DNA of 64,000 nt from Variovorax saccharolyticus. GTDB lineage: Bacteria > Pseudomonadota > Gammaproteobacteria > Burkholderiales > Burkholderiaceae_C. Position numbers and translations under genes: made by a program. The stretch spans positions 1 to 64,000 of the forward strand of contig NZ_JASZYT010000011.1 in assembly GCF_030316765.1 (NCBI RefSeq), given 5' to 3'. The stretch's first letter is position 1, and the number at the start of each line of letters is the position of its first letter. The notes beneath the pieces were generated by a model, which saw nothing but the letters and a program-made list of their open reading frames with translations, was not told the origin of the DNA and ran no database searches. Positions 54,013 to 62,756 of the stretch are shown in pieces.

Positions 54013-54673
54013 GTGCGGTTCGCGCGGGCGGCGTACCGAAGATTCCCCGATAGCCGTCCAGCGTGGCGGCGCGGGGCGTGCCGGGCCCGAACTCGAGCAG
54101 ATGCCCGTCCCAGCGCACGCTCAGCTCGGGGGTCAGGATCGCCCACCGCAGCGGCGCCAGGCGGCGCGCGAAGAAAGGCGCCACCGCCTCGACGATGTGA
54201 TGGTCGGGGTCGAACCAGGCCAGGTGCAGGGCGTCGATGCCCGGCGCTTCGTCGACGACGCTGAAATGGATGAGCGCCTTCATCTTGTGCATGTCGCGGC
54301 GCACCGCCTGGGCCATGTGGAGCGCCTGCACGCGGTCGGCATCGAGCGGATTGCGCTGCAGGCCCGGCTCATGGACCAGCCGCCACAGCAGGCGATAGAG
54401 CAGGCCGAATCGCAGCGGCGCACTGTGCAGGATCACCGTCTCGCAGAGCGACATGAACGAGCGCGGCACCAGCGGGTGGGTGATGCCGGCAGGGGCGGAG
54501 CCGCGTGCTACGGCGGCATCGCCGGCCCTGGAGAAGCGCTCCGTCGCCGCCTTGCGGTCGATGACCCAGCTCACCTCTTCCGGCGCCACGAGTGCCGACA
54601 GCAGCGACCGTGCGCCGCGCCGGAAGCCGGGTGAATCGGTCTCGCCCGCGAGGGTGATGGTGTGCAGGGCCAT
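53954..54673 (-). pseudogene. DUF4130 protein, apparently C-terminally truncated
   Basis: A 239-aa frame. Residues about 1-200 match the TIGR03915/DUF4130 DNA-metabolism domain (VRRDMHKMKALIHF, LHLAWFDPDHHIVEAVAPFFARR, WAILTPELSVRWDG). After the segment GYRGIF the family-typical IFNPAR...MPKKYW end is lost. An Arg/Ser-rich tail read from the reverse of pagL replaces it. The usual radical-SAM partner and UdgX-type uracil-DNA glycosylase domain are absent. It may be a decayed or newly shortened gene. Confidence 0.6.
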
Positions 54674-54764
54674 GAGCCGACGCTAGGCGCGGCCCGGTGC
54701 ATCGCCTGTAGGCGTTCAGGCGTAAAGCGCAGAGGCCTTCGCTGGCGTGGCCGTGCCGGCCAGG

Positions 54765-55721
54765 TCAGCGCGAGGCGGACAGCCGGCCGTCCCGAAGCCT
54801 CCTGGCGCGAAGCTCGGTGGCCACGTAGGCCATCGCTGCGATCAGCAGCGGCAGGAGGTAGTAGAGGGCCCGGTAGGCCAGCAGCGCGCCCAGGAGCGTG
54901 CCCTGCGGCAGCCGGTGGCCGAGCAGCGCCAGGAACACGGCCTCGAGCACGCCCAGTCCGCCCGGCACATGGGTGATGACGCCGGCGACGGCGGCGACCA
55001 GCATCACGGCCAGCACCTCGGGATAGGGGAGCTGGCGCTGCAGCAGCAGCCAGATCACGCCGCCGATCAGCGACCAGTTGAGCATCGACATCGCGAGCTG
55101 GAGCCAGGCCATGCGCAGCGAGGGCGTGTCCAGTTCATGGCCGCGGATCTGCCAGGTGTGCTGGCGCGCGATCGCGCACAGCCCGAGGTAGGCGACGCCC
55201 GCGGCCAGCAGCACCGCGCCGAGGATGCGCAGTCCCTCGCCGTCCATCTTCCAGTCGGGTGGAAGCTGCATCGGGAAGAAGCAGAAGACGGCACCGGCGA
55301 GCACTAGGTAGCCGAGCCAGTTGGTCAGCATGCTGAAGCCGAGCACGCGCGTGATCGTCAGGTTGTCCAGGCCCAGGCGCGAATAGAGGCGATACCTGAA
55401 GGCGACGCCGCCGACCAGGGCGCCCAGATTGAGATTGAAGGCGTAGCTGATGAAGGTGACGCGCATCACGACCGCGCTGCCGAGCCGGTGTCCGGTCATG
55501 CGGCGGCCCAGCAGGTCGAAGGTGCTGTAGAGCAGGTGGCTGCCGGCGGCGAGTGCGGCGGCCGCCAGCAGCGCCTGGAGCGGAATGGCGCGCAGCGAAT
55601 CCAGCACCTCGCTCCAGTCGATCGTGCGGGCCTGCCGCACGACCAGCACCAGCACCAGTGCGAAGAACAGCCATGCGGCCGCGCGCTTCGCCAGGGCCCA
55701 GCCGCCGGTGGCGCGGGCCAT
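54765..55721 (-). CDS. ybhN: YbhN-type lysylphosphatidylglycerol-synthase-TM family protein
   Basis: A 318-aa inner-membrane protein with about eight hydrophobic segments of the UPF0104 / LPG_synthase_TM family: ISYAFNLNLGALVGGVAFRYRL and THVPGGLGVLEAVFLALLG are diagnostic. It overlaps the clsB stop by 1 nt. The order ybhP-clsB-ybhN equals that of E. coli. It may move or flip a lipid; the role is not established. Confidence 0.82.
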   Translation of the reverse strand: MARATGGWALAKRAAAWLFFALVLVLVVRQARTIDWSEVLDSLRAIPLQALLAAAALAAGSHLLYSTFDLLGRRMTGHRLGSAVVMRVTFISYAFNLNLGALVGGVAFRYRLYSRLGLDNLTITRVLGFSMLTNWLGYLVLAGAVFCFFPMQLPPDWKMDGEGLRILGAVLLAAGVAYLGLCAIARQHTWQIRGHELDTPSLRMAWLQLAMSMLNWSLIGGVIWLLLQRQLPYPEVLAVMLVAAVAGVITHVPGGLGVLEAVFLALLGHRLPQGTLLGALLAYRALYYLLPLLIAAMAYVATELRARRLRDGRLSASR

Positions 55722-56983
55722 CACGCGGCGTCCGTTTGCGTCGCGCCGCCGCCCTGGGGTTTGGGCGTGTCGAGCGGCTCGAGCTTGGGCGCGTGGCGCG
55801 GCAGCCAGCCGACCCACGAGGGATACCAGCGCAGCAGGTGAAAGATGAAGAAGCTGCGCACCAGCCGCCAGCTGCTCCATTCGCTCAGGTCGGACGCCTC
55901 GATGCGCTTGCAGCTGTGCTGCATCAGGGCGTCGAGCCGCTCCCACAGCGTCTGGTTGAAGGCCTTGTCGCGCACGATGACGTTGGCCTCGAGGTTCAGC
56001 GACAGGCTCAGCGGGTCGAGGTTGCTCGAGCCGACGGTGCTCCATTGGTCGTCCGCCAGCGCCACCTTGCCGTGCAGCGGGCGCTCGCAGTATTCGTAGA
56101 TCCGCACGCCGGCATGCAGCAGGTGGTGGTAGAGCATGCTCGCCGCCACCTTGACGATCGGCATGTCGGGCTCGCCCTGCAGGATCAGGCGCACATCGAC
56201 GCCGCGCCGTGCCGCCCGCCGCATGGCCTTGATCAGCCGGTAGCCCGGGAAGAAGTAGGCGTTGGCGATCACCACGCGTTGCCGGGCACTGCGGATGGCG
56301 GCCAGGTAGTGGCGTTCGATGTCGTTGGTGTGGCGCCGGTTGTCGCGGGTCACGAACTGCACCTGTGCGCTGCCGGCCGGCGGGTTGGCTTCGCTCGCGC
56401 CCTCCTTGATGCGGCGCCGGAACCAGCTCGCGCCCTTGCCGCCGCTGACCGCGATCGCATGCAGCACGAAGCGGTGGATCTCCGAGACGATCGGCCCGGT
56501 CAGCGCCACCGCGAAGTCCTGCTTGGCCTGGGGGCCGAAGTCGAGCAGGTGGTCGGCCGAGTAGTTAATGCCGCCGACGAAGGCGAGTGCGCCGTCGACC
56601 ACCACGATCTTGCGGTGCATGCGCCGGAACACGTTGAGCCGCTGGCCGAAGAAGCGCTTGCCGGGATCGAACACCCGCACCTTGACGCCGGCGGAGGTCA
56701 GTCCCGAGATGAACTCGGGCGACAGCGAGGGCGAACCGAAGCCGTCGATCAGGAGGTCGACCTTCAGGCCGCGTCGGCCCGCCTCGCACAGTGCCGCATG
56801 CAGCTGCTCGCCGACCTTGTCCTCGAACAGGATGAAGGTCTCGACGATGACCTCGCGCCGGGCCTCGCGGATGGCGTCGAACACGCGCGGGAAGAACTGC
56901 TCGCCGTTCTCGAGCAGTTCGACGCGGTTGCCGTCGGTCCAGCGCCGGCCGCCGTTCGCGTTGTCCGATGTGTAGCCGCTCAC
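55721..56983 (-). CDS. clsB: Cardiolipin synthase B
   Basis: A 420-aa phospholipase-D-fold enzyme with two HxK motifs: MHRKIVVVDGALAFVGG and LHGKVALADDQWSTVGSSN. It makes cardiolipin from two phospholipids, as in E. coli ClsB. The start is GTG 56981-56983, overlapping the upstream phosphatase stop (GTGA). It is in the ybhP-clsB-ybhN order. Confidence 0.9.
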   Translation of the reverse strand: MSGYTSDNANGGRRWTDGNRVELLENGEQFFPRVFDAIREARREVIVETFILFEDKVGEQLHAALCEAGRRGLKVDLLIDGFGSPSLSPEFISGLTSAGVKVRVFDPGKRFFGQRLNVFRRMHRKIVVVDGALAFVGGINYSADHLLDFGPQAKQDFAVALTGPIVSEIHRFVLHAIAVSGGKGASWFRRRIKEGASEANPPAGSAQVQFVTRDNRRHTNDIERHYLAAIRSARQRVVIANAYFFPGYRLIKAMRRAARRGVDVRLILQGEPDMPIVKVAASMLYHHLLHAGVRIYEYCERPLHGKVALADDQWSTVGSSNLDPLSLSLNLEANVIVRDKAFNQTLWERLDALMQHSCKRIEASDLSEWSSWRLVRSFFIFHLLRWYPSWVGWLPRHAPKLEPLDTPKPQGGGATQTDAA

Positions 56984-57765
56984 AGCGAGATCTCCGCCAC
57001 CAGCGGCGCATGGTCGGAAAGGTGCGACCAGGGCTTGCGCGGCAGCACCACCGGCGAATGCACGCCTGCGTTGCGCACGTAGATGCGATCCAGCGGCAAC
57101 ATCGGGAAGCGCGACGGAAAGGTCCGCGCAGCACTGCCGTTGGCCTGCACGAAGACTTCGCGCAGCGCCGCGCCCTGCTCGAGGATCTCGTGGGCGCGGC
57201 CGCGCCAGTCGTTGAAGTCGCCGGCGACGATCAGCGGCGCATCCGCGGGCACTTCGTCGCGCACGATGTGGCACAGCAGTTCGAGCTGCTGCAGGCGATG
57301 CGCCTCCGCGAGGCCCAGGTGGGCGCAGATCACGTGGACGTCGATGGTGCGCGCCGGCAGGCGCAGCACGCAGTGCAGCAGGCCCCGCTTCTCCGGGCCG
57401 ACGATCGAGACGTCGTGGTTTCGGTAGTGGACGATCGGGAACTTGGACAGCACCGCGTTGCCATGGTGCCCCCTGGGATACACCGCGTTGCGGCCGTAGG
57501 CGAACTGGGGCCACATGGTGTCGGCCAGGAATTCGTAGTGCGGCGCTTCCGGCCAGTTGTCGATCTTGCGCGAATGGCGCGAGTGGGTGCCCAGCACTTC
57601 CTGCAGGAACACCACGTCGGCACCCACCGTGCGCACCGCCTCGCGCAGCTCCGGCAGGATGAACCGGCGGTTCAGCGCCGTGAAGCCCTTGTGGGTGTTC
57701 ACGGTCATGACCTTGAGCGAGGTCGGCGGGGCGGCCATGGCGGTCGAGTGGGAGGAAGGCTTCAC
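56980..57765 (-). CDS. ybhP: Endonuclease/exonuclease/phosphatase family protein
   Basis: A 261-aa EEP-fold metal hydrolase: TVNTHKGF, FLQEV, GNAVLSKFP, AHLGLAEAHR, GDFNDW and SDHAPLVAE carry the catalytic Asp/His/Glu set. By position it corresponds to YbhP upstream of clsB. Its substrate is unknown; a lipid phosphatase or nuclease role is inferred. Confidence 0.83.
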   Translation of the reverse strand: MKPSSHSTAMAAPPTSLKVMTVNTHKGFTALNRRFILPELREAVRTVGADVVFLQEVLGTHSRHSRKIDNWPEAPHYEFLADTMWPQFAYGRNAVYPRGHHGNAVLSKFPIVHYRNHDVSIVGPEKRGLLHCVLRLPARTIDVHVICAHLGLAEAHRLQQLELLCHIVRDEVPADAPLIVAGDFNDWRGRAHEILEQGAALREVFVQANGSAARTFPSRFPMLPLDRIYVRNAGVHSPVVLPRKPWSHLSDHAPLVAEISL

Positions 57766-57966
57766 GAAGAAGGTTGTAAGCCGGCCGGCACGCCTTGGCT
57801 GTAGGAACGCGCCACCTCATGCGCCGGCCTGCGTACAGGGGCGTGCGGCTCCTACAGGCAGCCCGGCCCGAACCCCACATCGACGCCGTTCCCGGCCTCC
57901 TACGGTGGATTCAGAGCTTGAGGCAAAGGCTCGCTTTTTTCAATGAACCCAGAGACAGGAGCCATC

Positions 57967-58401
57967 ATGAAGCAACGAATCCTCGCCACCTCTGCCCTGC
58001 TCGCCGGCCTGATGGGCATGGCGGGCCTCGCCACGGCCCAGGGCACCACCGCGATGCCCGCCCAGCCCGATCCCTCGGTGGCCGGGCAGGCCAGCACCAA
58101 GACGCCGGCCGGCGTAGGCAACCCGACCCAGCGGCCCGACGGCAGCAATCCGGCGTCGCGCGACATGGTCAAGTCGGAAGCGCGCATCCACAACCGCAAC
58201 AACGCCAACAACAACGTCCCCAAGGGCGAGGCGACGACCACGGTGAACCACCAGCCGAACGCCATGCCGCAGCCGAGCGGCGAAATGTCGCGCGCCGAGG
58301 TCAGCCAGACGGCGCGCAAGGTGAAGCCGCGCTTCGGTGCCAAGGGCGAGCGGCCGGAGGTGCCGACCAACCCGACCGACAAGACCGGTACGCCGCAGTA
58401 G
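57967..58401 (+). CDS. Small exported Asn/Pro/Thr-rich protein, unknown
   Basis: A 144-aa protein with a signal peptide ending at LATAQ (about residue 25). The rest is hydrophilic, rich in Pro, Asn, Thr and Ser, and apparently disordered (HNRNNANNN). AGGAG lies 5 nt before the ATG. A strong terminator follows. No family is recognised. Confidence 0.65.
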   Translation: MKQRILATSALLAGLMGMAGLATAQGTTAMPAQPDPSVAGQASTKTPAGVGNPTQRPDGSNPASRDMVKSEARIHNRNNANNNVPKGEATTTVNHQPNAMPQPSGEMSRAEVSQTARKVKPRFGAKGERPEVPTNPTDKTGTPQ

Positions 58402-58418
58402 GCTCTGCGCCCTCATGG

Positions 58419-58455
58419 AAAAAGCCCCCGACACCTGGGCGTCGGGGGCTTTTTT
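58419..58455. terminator. Bidirectional intrinsic terminator
   Basis: AAAAAGCCCCCGAC, loop ACCTGGGC, GTCGGGGGCTTTTT: a 14-bp stem with T-tracts on both sides. It lies between the exported-protein gene (plus) and the Spy-like gene (minus). Confidence 0.9.
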
Positions 58456-58468
58456 GTTGCAGGGCGCC

Positions 58469-59044
58469 TCAACTCCTGGCGGGGGGCTGGCCGCCGTGGT
58501 GGTGACCGCCAGGGCCGCCGTGTCCGCCATGACCGCGCTGGCCGAAGCGCGCCATCGATTCGGCGTCGAAGGTCTTCTGCTGCTCCGGCGTCAGCGCCGC
58601 GTAGAAGCTGCGCGTGGCATCGGCGCGCTTGGCGAACATGGCGCTGCGCTCGGCCTGGCGCGCCTGCATGCGATCCAGACGCTGCGGCGTGGTCAGCTTG
58701 GCGAATTCGGCCCGTCGGGCTTCACGCTGGGCCGCATCCGGTCGGGCCGGCGGCTGCTGCGCGGTGGTGAAGCTGCTCCAGGCGCTTTCCTGGGCCGGCG
58801 TGAGCTTGAGCTTTTCCTTGAGGGCGGCCAGGCGCTGCGTGCGATGGGCCTGCATGCGCTCGGCGCGCTCGGCGCGGTCCGCACGCGGGTGCTGCGGCTT
58901 GGCGGGCGCCTGGGCGCCGGGCTGGGCCGCGGCGGCGGCCGGCGGGGGCGCCGTCAGCGGCGCCTGCGCGAAGGCACCCGACGAGGCGAAGGTGGCCGAG
59001 GCGAGCAGGCCGGCCCAGAGAAGGCTTTTGCGAGACGGGATCAT
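58469..59044 (-). CDS. Spy/CpxP-like LTXXQ periplasmic protein
   Basis: A 191-aa protein with a signal peptide (about 1-27, ending GAFAQ). Three LTxxQ-type motifs occur (LTPAQESAW, LTTPQRL, LTPEQQKTF), as in Spy/CpxP stress chaperones. The His/Gly-rich tail (GHGGHGGPGGHHHGG) could bind metal ions. No two-component genes are adjacent. Confidence 0.78.
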   Translation of the reverse strand: MIPSRKSLLWAGLLASATFASSGAFAQAPLTAPPPAAAAAQPGAQAPAKPQHPRADRAERAERMQAHRTQRLAALKEKLKLTPAQESAWSSFTTAQQPPARPDAAQREARRAEFAKLTTPQRLDRMQARQAERSAMFAKRADATRSFYAALTPEQQKTFDAESMARFGQRGHGGHGGPGGHHHGGQPPARS

Positions 59045-59177
59045 GAGAGTGCTTCCTTTCGAAGAAGCCCGCCGCCGATGGGCAGCAGGTGAGAGGAAGT
59101 CTGGCGCCGCGATGTATCGCGATCGTGAGGCCCGGGTGAGCGCCGGTAAAGAAGAATGAACGGCCCGGCGCGCCCGA

Positions 59178-60083
59178 TCAGCCCAGCTTGCCGTTCTGGA
59201 AGTCGTGCACCGCCTGCGTGACCTGCTCGCGGGTGTTCATGACGAACGGGCCGTACTGCGCGATCGGTTCGTGCAGCGGCCTGCCGGCGATCAGCAGTGC
59301 GCGTGCCGGGCTGTGGTTGGAAGCCGGCGCGCGCAGCACGATGCCGTCGCTGCCCGCTTCGTTGGCCAGGATCGCCATGCGCTTGGTCGGGATCTCGGCA
59401 CTGCCGATGTAGAGCGATTCGCGGAAGACGTAGACCAGCGCGTTGCGGTCGTCCGGCAGCGGCTGCGCGAACTCGACGCCGGGCGGCAGCGTGATGTCGA
59501 GGTAGAGCGGCTCGGTGTGGGCGCGCTGCACCGCGCCCTGCACGCCGTGGCTGGCGCCGGCGATCACGCGGACGTGCGCGCCGGCGGGTGTGGTGAACTC
59601 GGGAATCTCGGCGCTCTGGATGTCGCGGTACCAGGGCTCGCGCATCTTGTCCTTGGCAGGCAGGTTGAGCCACAGCTGGAAGCCTTCCATGAGGCCTTCT
59701 TCCTGCTCGGGCAGCTCGCTGTGCACCAGCCCTCGGCCGGCGGTCATCCATTGCACGCCGCCGTTCGACAGCAGGCCCTCGTGGCCGGCGCTGTCGCGGT
59801 GCCGCATGCGGCCCGAGATCATGTAGGTCACGGTTTCGAAGCCGCGATGCGGGTGGCTCGGAAAGCCGCCGATGTAGTCGCCCGGGTTGTCGCTGCCGAA
59901 GGCATCGAGCATCAGGTAGGGGTCGAGCCGTTGCTGCAGCGGTTGTTGCAGCACGCGCGTGAGCTTGACGCCGTCGCCGTCGCTGGTCGAGACGCCGGCC
60001 ACGATCTGGTCGATGCCGCGCGGCTGGGAGAGCGCGAGCGGCTCGACCGCGTGGGACGGATGGGCTTGGGAGGGGTGGCTCAT
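59178..60083 (-). CDS. Pirin-family protein
   Basis: A 301-aa bicupin. The N-terminal cupin has FPSHPHRGFETVTYMISG and the metal site with GGVQWMTAGRGLVHSE. The C-terminal domain includes HEPIAQYGPFVMNT. Pirins are Fe-dependent and often act as quercetinase-like enzymes or redox regulators; the role here is unknown. Confidence 0.9.
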   Translation of the reverse strand: MSHPSQAHPSHAVEPLALSQPRGIDQIVAGVSTSDGDGVKLTRVLQQPLQQRLDPYLMLDAFGSDNPGDYIGGFPSHPHRGFETVTYMISGRMRHRDSAGHEGLLSNGGVQWMTAGRGLVHSELPEQEEGLMEGFQLWLNLPAKDKMREPWYRDIQSAEIPEFTTPAGAHVRVIAGASHGVQGAVQRAHTEPLYLDITLPPGVEFAQPLPDDRNALVYVFRESLYIGSAEIPTKRMAILANEAGSDGIVLRAPASNHSPARALLIAGRPLHEPIAQYGPFVMNTREQVTQAVHDFQNGKLG

Positions 60084-60153
60084 GGCGGCATGGTGGCACG
60101 GTCAGGCCGACCGCGCTGACGGTGGGGCTGTGGCGCCGCGCGGAGCTCGCCGG

Positions 60154-60888
60154 TCAGCCGAGCGACTCGAGCTCCCAGGACACGCTTTGCCAGGCGACGC
60201 CGAAGCCCGGGGCCGCCGCAGCGGACAGGCCGCTGCGGATGGCGGCCAGCGCCCACTCGCCACCCGCGCTCACGCTGTCGATCAGCGGCACCGGCACCGA
60301 GGCCGCGATGTCGATCGCCATGCCGGCGAGGGCGGCGCCGCCGAGGATCACGGCCTGCGCCTGGAAGCGCACCGCCGCCTCGCGGCAGGCCTCTGCCAGC
60401 AGGCCGCGGGCGCCGACCGGGTCCTGCGCCAGCTGGGCGCCGCTCGGCGCCACGGTGTGGATGCCGGCCAGCGCGGCCGAGAAGCCGAGCGAGGAGGCCA
60501 GGCGCTCGAGCATCGGTCGCCAGCGTTCGCCGCCGGTCACGATGGCGAAGCGCCCGTGCCGTGCCGCCGCCGCGAAGGCGGCCTCCGCCAGGCCGCCGAC
60601 CGGCACGCCGGCGCCGTCGCGCAGGGCGAACAGCCCCGGGTCGCCGAAGCAGCCGATCAGCACCGCGTCGGGCCGCTCGCCGTGCGCGTGCGCGGTCGCC
60701 CAGGCGTCGAGCACCGCGTGCTGCGCCACCGCGTAGGTGGCTTCGCTGGCGATGTAGGGCGCGCCGAAGCGGGCCGTCACCGTGTGGACCTCCAGGGCGC
60801 CGGCCAGCTGCCGCTGCAGATGCTGCTGCAGCAACCCGCTCACCGACGACGAGGTGTTCGGGTTGACGACGAGCAGCCTGGCAGCCAT
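60154..60888 (-). CDS. Asp/Glu/hydantoin racemase-family protein
   Basis: A 244-aa protein: LLVVNPNTSSSVSGLL at the N-terminus is the hydantoin-racemase signature, and the Cys pair expected for catalysis is reduced. IGCFGDPGL supplies one Cys; the second position reads GGAALAG, with no Cys. It overlaps the permease stop (TGATG). The start is ATG 60886-60888. The missing second Cys makes racemase activity uncertain; it may act as a decyclase or a binding protein. Confidence 0.72.
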   Translation of the reverse strand: MAARLLVVNPNTSSSVSGLLQQHLQRQLAGALEVHTVTARFGAPYIASEATYAVAQHAVLDAWATAHAHGERPDAVLIGCFGDPGLFALRDGAGVPVGGLAEAAFAAAARHGRFAIVTGGERWRPMLERLASSLGFSAALAGIHTVAPSGAQLAQDPVGARGLLAEACREAAVRFQAQAVILGGAALAGMAIDIAASVPVPLIDSVSAGGEWALAAIRSGLSAAAAPGFGVAWQSVSWELESLG

Positions 60889-61778
60889 CAACTCTTGCGC
60901 GTGGAACGCCGCCGCAACAGCGCGGCCGAGCCGAGCGCGAGCGCCATCACCGCGAAGGACACGATGGTGGTCACCGTGCCGAGTGCGTAGATCGATGGCG
61001 TGGTCACGGTCGAGGTCAGCGCCTGCAGCTCGAGCGGCAGCGTGTTGACATCGCCGATGGCCTGCGAAGTGCGCGCGATCTCGTCCCAGCTCAGCGTGAA
61101 GCCGAACATGCCGATGCCGACCACGGACGGTCCGATCAGTGGCAGGACCACGTGCACGAAGCTCTGCCAGGGCGTTGCGCCGAGGTCGCGCGCGGCCTCT
61201 TCGTAGGCGGGGTTGAAGCGGTTGAACACCGCGAACATGATCAGGAGGCCGAAGGGCAGCGTCCAGGTCAGGTGGGCGCCGAGGGCCGAGGTGAGCAGGC
61301 CGAGCGCCGTGCCGTAGCTCTCGAGCAGGCCCTCGGCGCCGATCGCGCCGAGTGCGCCCTTGAGGCCGGTGTCGAGCAGGCGGAACTGCAGGCCGATGCC
61401 CAGCGAGACGATGATCGACGGCATGATCAGGCTCGCAACCGTGACGAAGAACAAGGCGTTGCCGCCCTTCAGGCGCTTGCGGAAGGCCAGCCCCGCGAGC
61501 ACCGACAGCACCACCGTGAAGCCCATCACCACCGCGCCGAGCATCAGCGAACGGCCGAAGGCGGCACCGATGTCGACCGTGCCCAGGCCCTCGGCGAGCT
61601 TGCGGAACCAGTGCAGCGAGACGCCGCGCAGCGGAAAGGTGAGCCCGCCCTCGGGGCCCTGGAAGCTCAGCACGAAGATCGTGATCATCGGGCCGTAGAG
61701 GAAGATCACGAACAGCGCGAAGACCAGGGCCAGGGGCCAGAAGCCCGGGCTGCGCTGTTCGCCGATGCGTTGGCTCAT
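60888..61778 (-). CDS. Polyamine-type ABC transporter permease (PotI-like)
   Basis: A 296-aa inner-membrane permease with six hydrophobic segments and the EAA loop EEAARDLGATPWQSF, which docks the ATPase. It is of the PotI/YdcV type. It lies 60 bp downstream of the second permease and upstream of the racemase-family gene. Confidence 0.85.
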   Translation of the reverse strand: MSQRIGEQRSPGFWPLALVFALFVIFLYGPMITIFVLSFQGPEGGLTFPLRGVSLHWFRKLAEGLGTVDIGAAFGRSLMLGAVVMGFTVVLSVLAGLAFRKRLKGGNALFFVTVASLIMPSIIVSLGIGLQFRLLDTGLKGALGAIGAEGLLESYGTALGLLTSALGAHLTWTLPFGLLIMFAVFNRFNPAYEEAARDLGATPWQSFVHVVLPLIGPSVVGIGMFGFTLSWDEIARTSQAIGDVNTLPLELQALTSTVTTPSIYALGTVTTIVSFAVMALALGSAALLRRRSTRKS

Positions 61779-61838
61779 GGAAAACCTCCGCGCAGCAGCG
61801 CTTCGGTATTCGCCTTCGGAACGGCCGTGCGGCTCAAC

Positions 61839-62756
61839 TCACAGCTCCTTCCGGATGTCGACCAGGCGCGTGAGGCCCCAGATGATCATCAGCACCACCG
61901 CCAGCAGGATCATCGCGTTGGCGGCTGCCAGCGGGAACTGCAGGTAGGAGGTCTGGACCTGGATGATCTTGCCCACCGAGGCGATCTGCTGGCCGCCCAT
62001 GACGCCGATGGTCACGAAGTCGCCCATCACGATCGTGATGACGAAGATCGAGCCGATCAGGATGCCGGTGCGCGACAGCGGCACGATCACGTTCCACAGC
62101 GTCTGCCAGCCCGAGGCGCCGGAGTCGTTGGCGGCTTCGAGCAGCGAGCGGTCGATGCGCATCATCGAGTTGAAGATCGGCACGATCATGAACATCGTGT
62201 AGAGATGCACGAAGGCCAGCACCACCGAGAAGTCCGAGAACAGCAGCCACTCGACCGGCGAGTCCACCAGGCCCATGCCCATGAGCCCCTGGTTCACCAG
62301 CCCGTTGCGTCCCAGCAGCGGCACCCACGAGATCATGCGGATCACGTTGGAGGTCCAGAACGGCACGGTGCACAGCACGAAGAGCAGGGTCTGCATGCCC
62401 GGCGAGCGCACGTGGAAGGCCAGGAAGTAGGCCACCGAAAAGCCGATCAGGAGCGTGATGCCCCAGACCAGCAGGCAGAACTTGAGCGTGCTGAGGTAGG
62501 TCGACAAGGTGACGCAGAAGTCACCGTTGTCGGTGAGGCGCGAGCAGCCTTCGAAGATGCTCAGGTAGTTGCGCGGCGACAGCGCCGGGATCAGTTCGTA
62601 CTCGTTGAAGTCCCACAGGCTGACCATCGCGATCAGCGCCAGCGGGATCAGGAAGAACAAGAGGAACACCAGCGCGAACGGCGCCGCCTGCCACCAGGCC
62701 TTGAGGGTCCGGGTGGGTGAAGAGGCAGTTGCCGTTGCGCGCGTGATGTCGGACAT
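61839..62756 (-). CDS. Polyamine-type ABC transporter permease (PotH-like)
   Basis: A 305-aa inner-membrane permease with six or so hydrophobic segments and the EAA loop LEAANDSGASGWQTL. It is of the PotH/YdcU type. The ATG at 62754-62756 overlaps the binding-protein stop (TGATG). Confidence 0.85.
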   Translation of the reverse strand: MSDITRATATASSPTRTLKAWWQAAPFALVFLLFFLIPLALIAMVSLWDFNEYELIPALSPRNYLSIFEGCSRLTDNGDFCVTLSTYLSTLKFCLLVWGITLLIGFSVAYFLAFHVRSPGMQTLLFVLCTVPFWTSNVIRMISWVPLLGRNGLVNQGLMGMGLVDSPVEWLLFSDFSVVLAFVHLYTMFMIVPIFNSMMRIDRSLLEAANDSGASGWQTLWNVIVPLSRTGILIGSIFVITIVMGDFVTIGVMGGQQIASVGKIIQVQTSYLQFPLAAANAMILLAVVLMIIWGLTRLVDIRKEL

